64,000 nucleotides of DNA from Aldehydirespirator sp965203575 (GTDB taxonomy: Bacteria; Actinomycetota; Acidimicrobiia; Acidimicrobiales; Aldehydirespiratoraceae): contig OZ241894.1 in assembly GCA_965203575.1 (NCBI GenBank), positions 3,866,526 to 3,930,525 of the forward strand, in the 5' to 3' direction. Under the pieces are notes generated by a model, which was not told the origin of the DNA, did no database searches, and was given only the letters and a program-made list of their open reading frames with translations. Below are positions 51,208-59,659 of the stretch, piece by piece. Each line of letters starts with the position of its first letter. The stretch's first letter is position 1. The position numbers and the translations under genes are program-made.

Positions 51208-51939
51208 TCAGAGGGTCGCAGCGGCCGCCTCGGTAGTGGTGGCCACGATGCGGCCCGGCCCCGGGTGGGCGCCGGCGACGAACCAGGTGCTGCCGCTCCC
51301 GGCCAGATGTGGCGTCATCCCGGTGGAATCGCCCAGCTGGTCGCGCCACACCGCCAACTCCGGCACGACCCGCAGCGCGGCGGCCTCCAGGTCGTTGCCG
51401 TGCTCGCCGGCCGGGCCGCCCAGCTCGTCCCACGCCGCGTACACGGCTGCGGTGTCGCATCCCACCGGTGCCAGCAGCAGGGTGTACTGCTCGCCGACGT
51501 AGGGCAGCGGATCGACGATCTCGCCGATGCCCCGCACCCGGGCCCGGCCGCCGGCGAGGCAGAACGCCACGTCCGCACCGATCGATGCCGCCGCTGCGGT
51601 GTCGCCGAACCCGGCCCAGCGCAGCACCGCGGCCGCATCGGCCGAGCCGCCCCCCAGCCCGGCCCCGACCGGGATCCGCTTGTGCACGGTGACCTGCGCC
51701 TGTTGGCCGCACAGCGACAGTGCACGCTCGACGAGGTTCTGGCCGGGCCGGGCCACTCCGTGCAACTCGTTCCCCGCCTCATCGAGCATCCGCAAGCCGG
51801 ACTTGCCCGCCACGATCTCGAGCCGGTCGGAGAAGTCGAGCGTCACCATCTCGGCGTCGACGGTGTGATAGCCGTCCGGCCGCACGCCGGTGATCCGCAG
51901 ACTGAGCGTCAGCTTGGCCGGCGCGAATGCCTCGATCAC
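51208..51939 (-). CDS. ispE: 4-diphosphocytidyl-2-C-methyl-D-erythritol kinase
   Basis: 243 residues. GHMP kinase of the non-mevalonate isoprenoid pathway: AFAPAKLTLSLRITGVRPDG YHTVDAEM with the substrate-binding Lys, and the ATP-binding PVGAGLGGGSADAAAVLRWA; near the end MTPHLAGSGSTWFVAG fits GHMP motif 3. Somewhat shorter than typical IspE (about 280-300), mostly from loops in the second half. It follows rsmA in the same direction (rsmA-ispE order as in M. tuberculosis). Confidence 0.93.
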   Translation of the reverse strand: MIEAFAPAKLTLSLRITGVRPDGYHTVDAEMVTLDFSDRLEIVAGKSGLRMLDEAGNELHGVARPGQNLVERALSLCGQQAQVTVHKRIPVGAGLGGGSADAAAVLRWAGFGDTAAAASIGADVAFCLAGGRARVRGIGEIVDPLPYVGEQYTLLLAPVGCDTAAVYAAWDELGGPAGEHGNDLEAAALRVVPELAVWRDQLGDSTGMTPHLAGSGSTWFVAGAHPGPGRIVATTTEAAAATL

Positions 51940-52000
51940 ACCGCGAAGCTACAGTCCACGGGTTGCGCCGCGAGGAGGGGGAAAGAACCTTGCCTCCGGG

Positions 52001-52801
52001 CTAGGGCTCGGTCCGGGCCAGGTTTATCCACTGATCCAGAGTCAGCACCTCCGGACGGCTGGCAGGGTCCACTCCCGCGGCCGCAAACCCGTCGGAGGTG
52101 ACCAGCCCGGCCAGCGAGCGGCGCAGCATCTTGCGCCTCTGACCGAACCCGGCCCGCACCAGCCGCTTGAAGCGAGCCTCGGACTTCGGCGGCAAGGGCA
52201 CAGCCCGCTCGCTCGGATGGCGCTCGATCTTGACCACCACCGACTCGACTCTGGGCCGGGGCCGGAAGACCGAGGCCGGGACCTTGGCCACCACCCGGGC
52301 CGTGCCCTGCCGCTCCACGAGAACGCTGGGGATGCCCCGGGCCCGCGATCCGGGCGGAGCGACGAGCCGCTCCCCCACCTCGCGCTGCACCATCACCACC
52401 ATCACCGAGATGGCGGCCGCGTCGTGCAGCAGGTCGACGACCAGCCCGGTGGCGATGTTGTAGGGCAGGTTCGCCACCAGCATCCATCGGCCCGATCCCT
52501 CCAGAACATCGTCGAGGTCCAGCGTCGCCGCGTCCCCCTCGACCACCTCGACGCGGTGCGCACCCGCCTCGGCCACCACCTCGCGCAGTGCCGTGGCGAG
52601 ACCGGAGTCGACCTCCACGGCCCGCACCGCGGCACCCGTCTCCGCCAGCGCCAAGGTGAGCGAGCCGAGCCCCGCACCGATCTCCAGCACCCGGTCTGCC
52701 GGGCCTGCTCCGCTGAGCCGGGCGACGCGCCGCACCGTGTTGGGATCGGCCACGAAGTTCTGGCCGAAGGACCGCCGCGGCGACACGCCGAAACGTTCCA
52801 T
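52001..52801 (-). CDS. rsmA: 16S rRNA dimethyladenosine transferase RsmA/KsgA
   Basis: 266 residues from ATG 52801, GAGGG five nt upstream; TTG 52813 is possible. Dimethylates the two adjacent adenosines at the 3' end of 16S rRNA. Motifs: PRRSFGQNFVADPNTVRRVA, motif I VLEIGAGLGSLTLALAETGA, VEVDSGLATALREVV, the NLPY catalytic motif WMLVANLPYNIATGLVVDLL, and VFRPRPRVESVVVKIERH. All key residues are present. Confidence 0.95.
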   Translation of the reverse strand: MERFGVSPRRSFGQNFVADPNTVRRVARLSGAGPADRVLEIGAGLGSLTLALAETGAAVRAVEVDSGLATALREVVAEAGAHRVEVVEGDAATLDLDDVLEGSGRWMLVANLPYNIATGLVVDLLHDAAAISVMVVMVQREVGERLVAPPGSRARGIPSVLVERQGTARVVAKVPASVFRPRPRVESVVVKIERHPSERAVPLPPKSEARFKRLVRAGFGQRRKMLRRSLAGLVTSDGFAAAGVDPASRPEVLTLDQWINLARTEP

Positions 52802-52830
52802 GAGCGCCCTCAACTCCGACTCGGTATGGG

Positions 52831-53466
52831 TCAGGAGGGAAGCCTCTTCTTGCAGGTCGGCCAGGGATCCCAGCCGTTGATCTCGTAGAGCTGGTAGGCC
52901 ATCTTGTCCTGGTCCGAGGGCGAAGCGTCTATGGGATCAACCCCGACCAGGTCCGGGTAGTGCATTCCTGCCACCCAGTCCCACGTACGGATCGAGAACT
53001 GGTAGGCGCCGCGGTACCGGCCGCTCTTGCTCACAGCCCGGTAGTTCTGCGTCGACTCGCACTCCCGCAGGGCATGCCACTGCTCTTCTGTGGTTCCCGC
53101 CGGTATCGGATGCTCGACGGCGCCGGCTTCGGTGGATGTGGTCGGCGGCTCGGTCGTCGTGGTCGTAGTCGTGGTCGTGGAGGTTGTAGTCGTGGTGGTG
53201 GTCGTCGTGGAGGTTGTGCTCCTGTTCGCGATGGCCAATTCCTCGGCCTTCCGAAGGGCCTCCTCCCGGGCCCGCCGGCGAGCCTCGGCCCACCGCTGCG
53301 CCCGATCCACGAAGTCCTCCACGTCGACGGCTTCGGTCGGCTCCACTCCGGGGGCAACCGTTGTCGACGTCGTCTGGGCCGCCGCGGGCACGCCGGCCAG
53401 GACCAGTGCGGTGAGGATGATCATGCCGACCAGCCCCACCCGAGCGCTCCGGTCGGGCGCGCCCAT
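52831..53466 (-). CDS. Secreted resuscitation-promoting-factor-like transglycosylase
   Basis: 211 residues from ATG 53466. Signal peptide (VGLVGMIILTALVLAGVPAAAQ), a helical charged segment (FVDRAQRWAEARRRAREEAL), a 25-residue Thr/Ser tract in two runs, then the Rpf/lysozyme-like domain near 130-210: QWHALRECESTQNYRAVSKS with the catalytic Glu, GRYRGAYQFSIRTWDWVAG and DPWPTCKKRLPS. Rpf proteins cleave peptidoglycan and help dormant cells resume growth. Same place as rpfB in M. tuberculosis, between tatD and rsmA, but without its DUF348 and G5 domains. Confidence 0.88.
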   Translation of the reverse strand: MGAPDRSARVGLVGMIILTALVLAGVPAAAQTTSTTVAPGVEPTEAVDVEDFVDRAQRWAEARRRAREEALRKAEELAIANRSTTSTTTTTTTTTSTTTTTTTTTEPPTTSTEAGAVEHPIPAGTTEEQWHALRECESTQNYRAVSKSGRYRGAYQFSIRTWDWVAGMHYPDLVGVDPIDASPSDQDKMAYQLYEINGWDPWPTCKKRLPS

Positions 53467-53467
53467 C

Positions 53468-54235
53468 TCAGTCGACCTCCCGATCGAGTCCGTAGAACAA
53501 GCGGGTTGTCGCCCAGGTGGCCTGCTCCACATCGGCGACATCGAGGCCTTTCGCCTCAGCCACCGCCGCCCCCACGACGCCCACCAGGGCGGGTCGGTTC
53601 GGTTTGCCGCGGTGAGGCACCGGAGCCAGGTACGGGCTGTCGGTCTCGACCATCAGGCGGTCGAGCGGGCAGACCCGGGCTGCGTCGCGCACCTCGGAGG
53701 CCTTGGGGAAGGTGACGATCCCCGAGAACGACAGGACCGCGCCCCTTCGCAGGCACTCCTCTGCCTCCTCGGGTCCCCCGGTGAAGCAGTGCATCACTGT
53801 TCGTGACGGGATTCCCTCGCGGTCGAGCACGGCGAGCGTGTCGTCCCAGGCCGACCGGGAGTGGACCACCAGCGGCAAGTCCCTGCGGTTGGCCATCTCC
53901 ACCTGGGCTGCGAAGACCCGGCGCTGAACGGGACGCGGCGAGTAGTCGTAGTGGTAGTCGAGTCCGGCCTCGCCCACAGCCACCACTTCAGGCCGCGCCA
54001 TCAGAGCCTCCAATCCGCCCATACCGCCGGAGGCCTCGTGGGGATGCACGCCCGCAGTGGCCCACACCCCCTCGTGGGCTTCGGCAACCGAGATCGCTCG
54101 ACAGGAGTCTTCCACATCCGTGCCCACAGTGACGAGTGCGCCGACGCCTGCGGCGCGCGCGTCGGCGATCACCGGGCCCGCGGCCTCCCCGGCCGGGAGA
54201 TGGCAATGGTGATCGGCCCAGGCCACGTCAACCAC
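53468..54235 (-). CDS. tatD: TatD-family metal-dependent DNase
   Basis: 255 residues. TIM-barrel amidohydrolase: first metal site WADHHCHLP, TAGVHPHEASGGMGGLEALM, AVGEAGLDYHYDYSPRPVQR with the Glu ligand, VVHSRSAWDDTLAV, VMHCFTGGPEEAEECLRRGA and the family signature VETDSPYLAPVPHRGKPNRP. Probably 3'-5' DNase in repair or quality control. It follows metG by 5 bp and precedes the Rpf gene by 1 bp. Confidence 0.95.
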   Translation of the reverse strand: MVDVAWADHHCHLPAGEAAGPVIADARAAGVGALVTVGTDVEDSCRAISVAEAHEGVWATAGVHPHEASGGMGGLEALMARPEVVAVGEAGLDYHYDYSPRPVQRRVFAAQVEMANRRDLPLVVHSRSAWDDTLAVLDREGIPSRTVMHCFTGGPEEAEECLRRGAVLSFSGIVTFPKASEVRDAARVCPLDRLMVETDSPYLAPVPHRGKPNRPALVGVVGAAVAEAKGLDVADVEQATWATTRLFYGLDREVD

Positions 54236-54240
54236 GCGCC

Positions 54241-55896
54241 TCAGGCCGGGTCCGCGCCGTCACCGGCAAGGTCGATGGCGTCCAGGTCCACCTTGGCGAA
54301 CAGGGGCTCGAGCTTGGGCACACGCGTGCCCTTCGGCACGGCCGGGCGCTCCCAGCGCTCGACCCGGCCGAACAGGTCGTCGAGAGCTGCCGTCGAGAAC
54401 GGCAGGTACGGGGCCAGTCCCGTGCGCACTCCGGCCATCGCTTCCAGCGCGGTCACCAGCACCGCGGCGGCGCGGTCCGGATCCACGGAGGCCAGCTTCC
54501 ACGGCTCATTCGAGTTGAGGTAGGCGTTCACCCTGGCGGCTGCCTCCATGGCGCAGCGGAGCCCGGCCCGCAGCTCCACCCGCTCGATGCAGTCGGCCTC
54601 CTCGCGCAAGGCGTCGTCGGCGGCCGCCAGAAGGGCGGTGTCGGAGGAGTGCCGATCTCCGACCTCCGGGACCACGCCCCCCAGCGCCGACTGGGCCAAC
54701 GACAGAACCCGGTTCACGAGGTTGCCCCAAGTGGCGACCAGCTCGTCGTTGATCCGCCGGGCGATCTCCTCGATGGAGACTTCGGTGTCGGCGTGCTCGG
54801 GCAGGGCTGCGGCGAGGGCGTAGCGCAGAGCGTCGGGCTCGAAGAGACGGAGACCCTCGCCGATGGCCAGGCCGATGCCCCGGCCGGCGGCCATCTTCGC
54901 CCCGGAGAAGGTCACGTACTGGTTGGCGGGCACGTTGTCGGGCAGGTGCAGGCCGCCGTAGCCCATCAGCTGCGCGGGCCAGAGCATGGCGTGGAACGGG
55001 ATGTTGTCCTTCCCGACGAAGTAGAGGTGGCGGGACTCGTCGTTGTGCCACCAGCGCTTCCAGGCGTCGGGATCGCCGTTGCGGGCCGCCCATTCCTTGG
55101 ACGCCGACAGGTAGCCGATCACCGCGTCGTACCAGACGTAGATGCGCTTTCCCTCGCCCAGGTCGTCGACGGGTAGCTCGACCCCCCAGTCCAGGTCCCG
55201 GGTTATGGCCCGGTCCTGCAGCCCCTCGTTGGTCCAGCCGAAGGACGAGTTGAGAACGTGAGGCCTCCATCCCCGGCGGGTCCTGAGCCAGGCATCGACC
55301 CTCTCGGTGAAGTCCGAGTAGCGGAAGTAGAAGTGCTCGGTCGGACGCAGTTCCGGCACGGCACCGCTGATCTTGGAACGGGGATCGATCAGATCGGTGG
55401 CGTCCAGCGTGCTTCCGCAGTGCTCGCACTGGTCGCCGCGGGCCGCCCCATAGCCGCAGCGCGGGCAGGTGCCCTCGATGTAGCGGTCGGGCAGGAACCG
55501 TTCGCCTACGGGGTCGTAGAACTGCTCGGAGACCCGCTTGTCGATGTGGCCGTTGTTCAGCTGGACCAGGAACATGTCCTGGGTGACCTCGGCATGGTTG
55601 CGCGTGCCGGTGGTGGTGTACAGGTCCCACGAGATCCCGAGCATCTCCCACTGGTCGCAGAACTCGGAGTGGTAGCGCTCGACGATCTCCGACGGCGTCA
55701 CACCCTCGGCGTCGGCCCGCACGGTGATCGGCGTGCCGTGCACGTCGGACCCGCTGACCATGAGAACGTCGTTGCCGGCCAGCCGCTGGTAGCGGGCGTA
55801 GATGTCCGCCGGCAGGTAGGCCCCAGCGAGGTGGCCGAGGTGTCGACTCCCGGACGCGTAGGGCCACGCCACCGCGACCAGTACCGGCACCGCCAT
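54241..55896 (-). CDS. metG: Methionyl-tRNA synthetase
   Basis: 551 residues from ATG 55896 (MAVPVLVAVAWPYASGSRHL). HIGH-type motif SRHLGHLAG, VSGSDVHGTPITVRAD, a zinc knuckle CPRCGYGAARGDQCEHCG, FVGKDNIPFHAMLWPAQLMG and the anticodon-binding helical domain (LEPDALRYALAA region onward). The KMSKS loop reads FSGAKMAAGRGIGLAIG, lacking the second Lys and Ser, which is unusual for the catalytic loop. Not fused to a C-terminal tRNA-binding EMAP domain. First of metG-tatD-rpf-rsmA-ispE. Confidence 0.94.
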   Translation of the reverse strand: MAVPVLVAVAWPYASGSRHLGHLAGAYLPADIYARYQRLAGNDVLMVSGSDVHGTPITVRADAEGVTPSEIVERYHSEFCDQWEMLGISWDLYTTTGTRNHAEVTQDMFLVQLNNGHIDKRVSEQFYDPVGERFLPDRYIEGTCPRCGYGAARGDQCEHCGSTLDATDLIDPRSKISGAVPELRPTEHFYFRYSDFTERVDAWLRTRRGWRPHVLNSSFGWTNEGLQDRAITRDLDWGVELPVDDLGEGKRIYVWYDAVIGYLSASKEWAARNGDPDAWKRWWHNDESRHLYFVGKDNIPFHAMLWPAQLMGYGGLHLPDNVPANQYVTFSGAKMAAGRGIGLAIGEGLRLFEPDALRYALAAALPEHADTEVSIEEIARRINDELVATWGNLVNRVLSLAQSALGGVVPEVGDRHSSDTALLAAADDALREEADCIERVELRAGLRCAMEAAARVNAYLNSNEPWKLASVDPDRAAAVLVTALEAMAGVRTGLAPYLPFSTAALDDLFGRVERWERPAVPKGTRVPKLEPLFAKVDLDAIDLAGDGADPA

Positions 55897-55960
55897 GGGG
55901 GGCCACATTATCCCCAGATGTCAATGTCTTCCCCAGCCGGAGCAGCGTCGGCTGCGGGGG

Positions 55961-56818
55961 TCAAGTCATCAGGTTGTACACGCGGCGGCGCGAGGCTCCG
56001 TGGGCGGCCGCGGCCGCAGCCGCGGCGTCCCGACGGCTCATCCCCCCGGCGACCAGGGCCTGCGCGGCGGCCAGCAACTCCTCGTCCGTGGTAGCCGGAG
56101 CGTCCTCGGCGGCTCCCGCGACCACGATCACCACCTCTCCCTTCACCGGGCCGGAAGCCCATTCGCACAACTCGGCGAGACTGCCCCTCACAACCTCCTC
56201 GTGAAGCTTGGTGAGCTCACGGGCGACGACGCCCTCACGGGACGGTCCGCACGCCCCGGCCAGGTCCTCCAGGCAGGACCGCAGGCGGTGCGGCGACTCG
56301 TACACCACGGTGGTGCGCCGCTCCCGCGCGATCTGCTCCAGGCGCCCGGCCCGGGCCTTGCCCTTGCGGGGCAGGAACCCCTCGAAGCAGAACCGGCTCG
56401 CAGGAAGCCCGCTCACCGCCAGAGCAGCCACGCCGGCCGAAGGACCGGGCACCACGGTCACGGTGTGGCCGGCCGCTGCGCACGCAGCCACAAGCCGGCC
56501 TCCGGGATCGGTCACTGCGGGCATGCCCGCATCGGTCACCACGGCCACCGTCGCTCCTGCCGCCAGCAGCTCGCACACGCCAGTTATCGCGTCGGTCTCG
56601 GTGTGCTCGTCGACGCGCCGGAGCCGCGCCCCGCTCACCCCCGCGTGCTCGAGCAGCCGACCCGTGCGCCGCGTGTCTTCGCAGCACACCAGATCGGCAG
56701 CCGAGAGAGCCTCCACCGCCCTCGGGCTGAGATCGCCGAGGTTGCCGATCGGCGTGCCGACCAACACCAGCGAGCCGCCCGGTGCCTGAGGCGCAGCTCC
56801 GGGCGGAGGACCGCTCAC
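55961..56818 (-). CDS. rsmI: 16S rRNA (cytidine-2'-O)-methyltransferase RsmI
   Basis: 285 residues from GTG 56818, GTGA overlap with the DUF192 gene. Class III (tetrapyrrole-type) methyltransferase: GSLVLVGTPIGNLGDLSPRA, ADLVCCEDTRRTGRLLEHAG, VAVVTDAGMPAVTDPGGRLV, VTVVPGPSAGVAALAVSGLP and YESPHRLRSCLEDLA. It methylates C1402 of 16S rRNA. The C-terminal helix domain (MSRRDAAAAAAAAHGASRRR) is Ala-rich. Just beyond metG, as Rv1003-Rv1007 in M. tuberculosis. Confidence 0.93.
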   Translation of the reverse strand: MSGPPPGAAPQAPGGSLVLVGTPIGNLGDLSPRAVEALSAADLVCCEDTRRTGRLLEHAGVSGARLRRVDEHTETDAITGVCELLAAGATVAVVTDAGMPAVTDPGGRLVAACAAAGHTVTVVPGPSAGVAALAVSGLPASRFCFEGFLPRKGKARAGRLEQIARERRTTVVYESPHRLRSCLEDLAGACGPSREGVVARELTKLHEEVVRGSLAELCEWASGPVKGEVVIVVAGAAEDAPATTDEELLAAAQALVAGGMSRRDAAAAAAAAHGASRRRVYNLMT

Positions 56819-57144
56819 CGCCGGATCTCGAGCTCCACGCCTGGAGCCACCCCCCAGCGCCGGAAGCTGCCCGCCTCGGCCTCGATGACCGAACTGGCCC
56901 GCCATACCGGGCGCCCGACTCGATTGGCCCGCATCGTGGTCACCCTCAACACCCGCATGTCGCCGTCACAGTGGGCTACATCGATGGGGAAGCGCAGGCC
57001 GACCGAGTGCACCGAGCGGGTCCGTTCCAGCAGAAGGGCTCCCTCGATCCCGTCCCTTCCGAGAAGACCTCGGCGACGGTCGCGCCGGCTGGAGGCGATC
57101 TCCAGCGACGCCACCACCCGGTCCTCGACCATCAGCCAGGCCAT
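56815..57144 (-). CDS. DUF192 family protein
   Basis: 109 residues. Pattern: VVASLEIASSRRDRRRGLLG RDG, ALLLERTRSVHSVGLRFPID for the conserved SVHS(F/V)GM-type core, VLRVTTMRANRVGRPVWRAS and SVIEAEAGSFRRWGVAPGVE. DUF192 proteins are small, often secreted beta-barrel-like domains of unknown biochemical role; this one has no signal peptide. Coupled to rsmI by a GTGA overlap. Confidence 0.88.
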   Translation of the reverse strand: MAWLMVEDRVVASLEIASSRRDRRRGLLGRDGIEGALLLERTRSVHSVGLRFPIDVAHCDGDMRVLRVTTMRANRVGRPVWRASSVIEAEAGSFRRWGVAPGVELEIRR

Positions 57145-57207
57145 GGCTTGAGAATCTAGTTCCGGAGCCTTCCCCGGGAGAGCCGGTGCGAGACCTCCCC
57201 CGCCGGC

Positions 57208-58128
57208 TCAATCCTGGTGACGCGACCAGCGCTCGGCGCGACGCTCCAGCATGAGCCGACCGACCCGGCCGATCCGGTCGATCAGCTTCATGAGCCTCTC
57301 CCGGGCCGCCTCGGCCACCCCCGAGAGGCCGGCGAGGCTCGGGAGGTTCCAGTCGCGCATCACGACCGGCTGCAGGATCTGGTCATGATGGATGGCCAAG
57401 TCGTAGATGCCGGCCTCGGCAATCGTGCGGGCGTGAGCATCGAAGTCGGTGATGCCCACACCGGGCATCGCGAAGCCCTTCACCTGGTTGGCGATGGCCA
57501 CGACCGCTCGGGACGGCTCCACCTTGAGCGCGGCGGCCATCGCATCGCGATAGAAGAGGAAATGGAGGTTCTCGTCGAAGGACACCCGGCGCATGATGGC
57601 CTTGCCGGCCGGATCGTCGATGTGTCGCCCCGTGTTGAAGTGCGAGATGCGGGTGGCCAACTCCTGGAGGGCCACATAGGCGAGGCCCTCCAAGGCATTG
57701 GGCGGCTCGGGAACCCGCCCGCACTGCACCTGGGCCATGCGCGCCCTCTCGAGATTGACGGGATCCACCGACCGGGTGACCGCGAGGTAGTCGTGGATCA
57801 CCTGCCCGTGACGGCCCTCCTCGGCCGTCCAGCGCCGCACCCAATGGCCCCAAGCACCGTCGCGGCCGAACATGCGCTCGACATCCCGGAAGTAGTAGGG
57901 CAGGTTGTCCTCGGTCAGGACGTTGACGAACAGCGCGCTGCGGGCCTCGGCGCTCAGTCCGGCCTCCTGGGGGTCCCACTCGTAGTCGGCAGGAAAGTCC
58001 TCGCCCCTGCTCCAGGGCACGAGCGCGTGGGGATGCCACTCCTTGGTCTGCCGCAGGTGCCGCTCGAAGAGCCTCTCGACGCTGGGCTCGAGTTCGGCCA
58101 GCAGCCGCTGATCGGTGTCGACGGGCAT
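57208..58128 (-). CDS. Acyl-ACP desaturase (ferritin-like di-iron family)
   Basis: 306 residues from ATG 58128. Four-helix di-iron desaturase of the FA_desaturase_2 family: NVLTEDNLPYYFRDVERMFG (first Glu), WTAEEGRHGQVIHDYLAVTR (ExxH), LQELATRISHFNTGRH (Glu) and SFDENLHFLFYRDAMAAAL (ExxH). It would introduce a double bond into acyl-ACP or a related acyl chain in the cytosol with ferredoxin-type electron donors, as DesA1/DesA2 do in mycobacteria. Upstream starts run into the dispersed repeat and are rejected. Confidence 0.93.
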   Translation of the reverse strand: MPVDTDQRLLAELEPSVERLFERHLRQTKEWHPHALVPWSRGEDFPADYEWDPQEAGLSAEARSALFVNVLTEDNLPYYFRDVERMFGRDGAWGHWVRRWTAEEGRHGQVIHDYLAVTRSVDPVNLERARMAQVQCGRVPEPPNALEGLAYVALQELATRISHFNTGRHIDDPAGKAIMRRVSFDENLHFLFYRDAMAAALKVEPSRAVVAIANQVKGFAMPGVGITDFDAHARTIAEAGIYDLAIHHDQILQPVVMRDWNLPSLAGLSGVAEAARERLMKLIDRIGRVGRLMLERRAERWSRHQD

Positions 58129-58170
58129 GATGCAGGCTAACGCACCGTCCTCCGGCGCGTCATAGGGCGT

Positions 58171-58266
58171 GGGGTGTCTCCCGCTCTTGTTCGCTTCGCT
58201 CACGGGCCGCTCGGGCCACGGCCTCGCCCGTATGGAGCAGATTCGCTCGCCTACCCGCTCGGCCTC
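58171..58266. repeat. Dispersed intergenic repeat, copy B (96 bp)
   Basis: Matches copy A at 37314-37410. Its right end meets the ychF stop codon, which on the minus strand reads TAG followed by AGGCCGAGCG. It lies between ychF and the desaturase gene. Confidence 0.9.
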
Positions 58267-59339
58267 TACACGTTGAACTTGAACTCCATCACGTCACCGT
58301 CGGCCACCCGGTAGTCCTTGCCCTCCGACCGCACCAGGCCCTGATCCCGGGCTGAAACCCAGGAACCAGCCTCCAGCAGCTTGTCGCATGAGATCGTGTC
58401 GGCCCGGATGAAGCCGCGCCGGAAGTCGGAATGGACCGCGCCGGCGCACTCCACGGCCGACGCCCCGGCCCTGAAGGTCCAGGCCCGGCTCTCCTTGGGG
58501 CCGGTGGTCAGGAAGGTCCGCAGCCCCAGCATCCGGTAGGCCATGGTCAGGAACCGGTCCAGAGCGCCGCTGCCGAGGCCAAGCGCAGCCAGCATGCCAG
58601 GCCGCTCCGACTCGTCGAGCTGCGCGGCCTCGGCCTCGAGTTGCACGCACAGCGCCATCACCTCGGCCTCGCCCAGTTCGACCCGCACCGGCTCCGCCAA
58701 GTCCTCCGCGGCGTCGATCTGGTCCTCTCCGATGTTCACCACGGCCAGCACCGGCTTGTTGGTGAGGAGGAAGAACGGGCGGAGCCCTGCCCTGGCATCG
58801 CCGTGGAAGCCCGCCCGGTACAGCGGCACGCCGTCCTCGAGGACCCTGATCGCCCGGGCCAGCAAGTCGTGATCGGCCCGCAGCGACGGGTCGCCCTTGG
58901 CGGCTCGAGCGAGCTTGTCGAGCTGGCGGGCGGCGCTGTCGAGGTCGGCGAGGGCCAACTCCGTCTCGAGCACCCGGAGGCTGTTGAGCGGATCGTCGTC
59001 TCCTCCTACGTCAGGATCGGTGAAGGCCCGCAGCACGTAGACGATCGCGTCGGTGTCGCGGACATGGCCCAGGAAGGCGTTGCCCAGTCCCTCGCCCCGG
59101 TTCGAGCCCGCCACCAGGCCGCCGATGTCGGTGAACTGCACCGAGGCATGCACCGTGCGGCGGCTGCTGCTCATGGCCGCCAGCTTCGGCAGCCGGGCGT
59201 CGGGAACCCTGGCCACCCCCACATTGGCCGACTTCGTGGAGAAGGCATGCCGGGCGGCGACCGCGTCGCCGCCGGCCAGAGCGTTGTGCAGCGAGGTCTT
59301 GCCCGAATTGGGCAAGCCGACGAACCCGAATCGCTCCAA
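58266..59339 (-). CDS. ychF: YchF/OLA1-family ATPase
   Basis: 357 residues. P-loop FGFVGLPNSGKTSLHNALAG, G2/G3 region VQFTDIGGLVAGSNRGEGLG, NKPVLAVVNIGED in place of NKxD, and the C-terminal TGS domain (SDFRRGFIRADTISCDKLLE, RSEGKDYRVADGDVMEFKFN V). YchF prefers ATP, associates with ribosomes and acts in translation and stress control. It follows the bL37-type gene by 6 bp. Confidence 0.95.
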   Translation of the reverse strand: MERFGFVGLPNSGKTSLHNALAGGDAVAARHAFSTKSANVGVARVPDARLPKLAAMSSSRRTVHASVQFTDIGGLVAGSNRGEGLGNAFLGHVRDTDAIVYVLRAFTDPDVGGDDDPLNSLRVLETELALADLDSAARQLDKLARAAKGDPSLRADHDLLARAIRVLEDGVPLYRAGFHGDARAGLRPFFLLTNKPVLAVVNIGEDQIDAAEDLAEPVRVELGEAEVMALCVQLEAEAAQLDESERPGMLAALGLGSGALDRFLTMAYRMLGLRTFLTTGPKESRAWTFRAGASAVECAGAVHSDFRRGFIRADTISCDKLLEAGSWVSARDQGLVRSEGKDYRVADGDVMEFKFNV

Positions 59340-59345
59340 TTGCGG

Positions 59346-59435
59346 CTAGCTGTTGCGGCCGGCGTTGGGCTTGCGGCCGTGGTTCGCCTTGGATCGGCGA
59401 GCCTTGGTGCGGCGCTTGCTCGTGCGCTTGGACAT
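59346..59435 (-). CDS. Small ribosomal protein bL37-type
   Basis: 29 residues from ATG 59435: MSKRTSKRRTKARRSKANHG then RKPNAGRNS. The C-terminal SKANHGxxPNA segment matches the tiny actinobacterial large-subunit protein bL37, and the N-terminal half is almost all Lys/Arg/Ser/Thr. It is directly upstream of ychF on the same strand. Assigned from the motif and composition. Confidence 0.8.
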   Translation of the reverse strand: MSKRTSKRRTKARRSKANHGRKPNAGRNS

Positions 59436-59659
59436 GGCTGAACACGCTACCGCCGGACCTCCACGAACCCGCCCGACCTTCGGGCAGCTCAACCGGCAGC
59501 CGACTCCCACACCGACATCCCCGGCCGGACATCGTCAACCCATGGTCGGCTGGGGCTTTCCTGGAGTGGACCGCGAATCACTCTTTCCGCTCGCGGAACT
59601 GAGTATCCGTCCATTAGCATTCGCGGCCTAACCGCCTGATCGATCCTGGAGGAAGGCCC

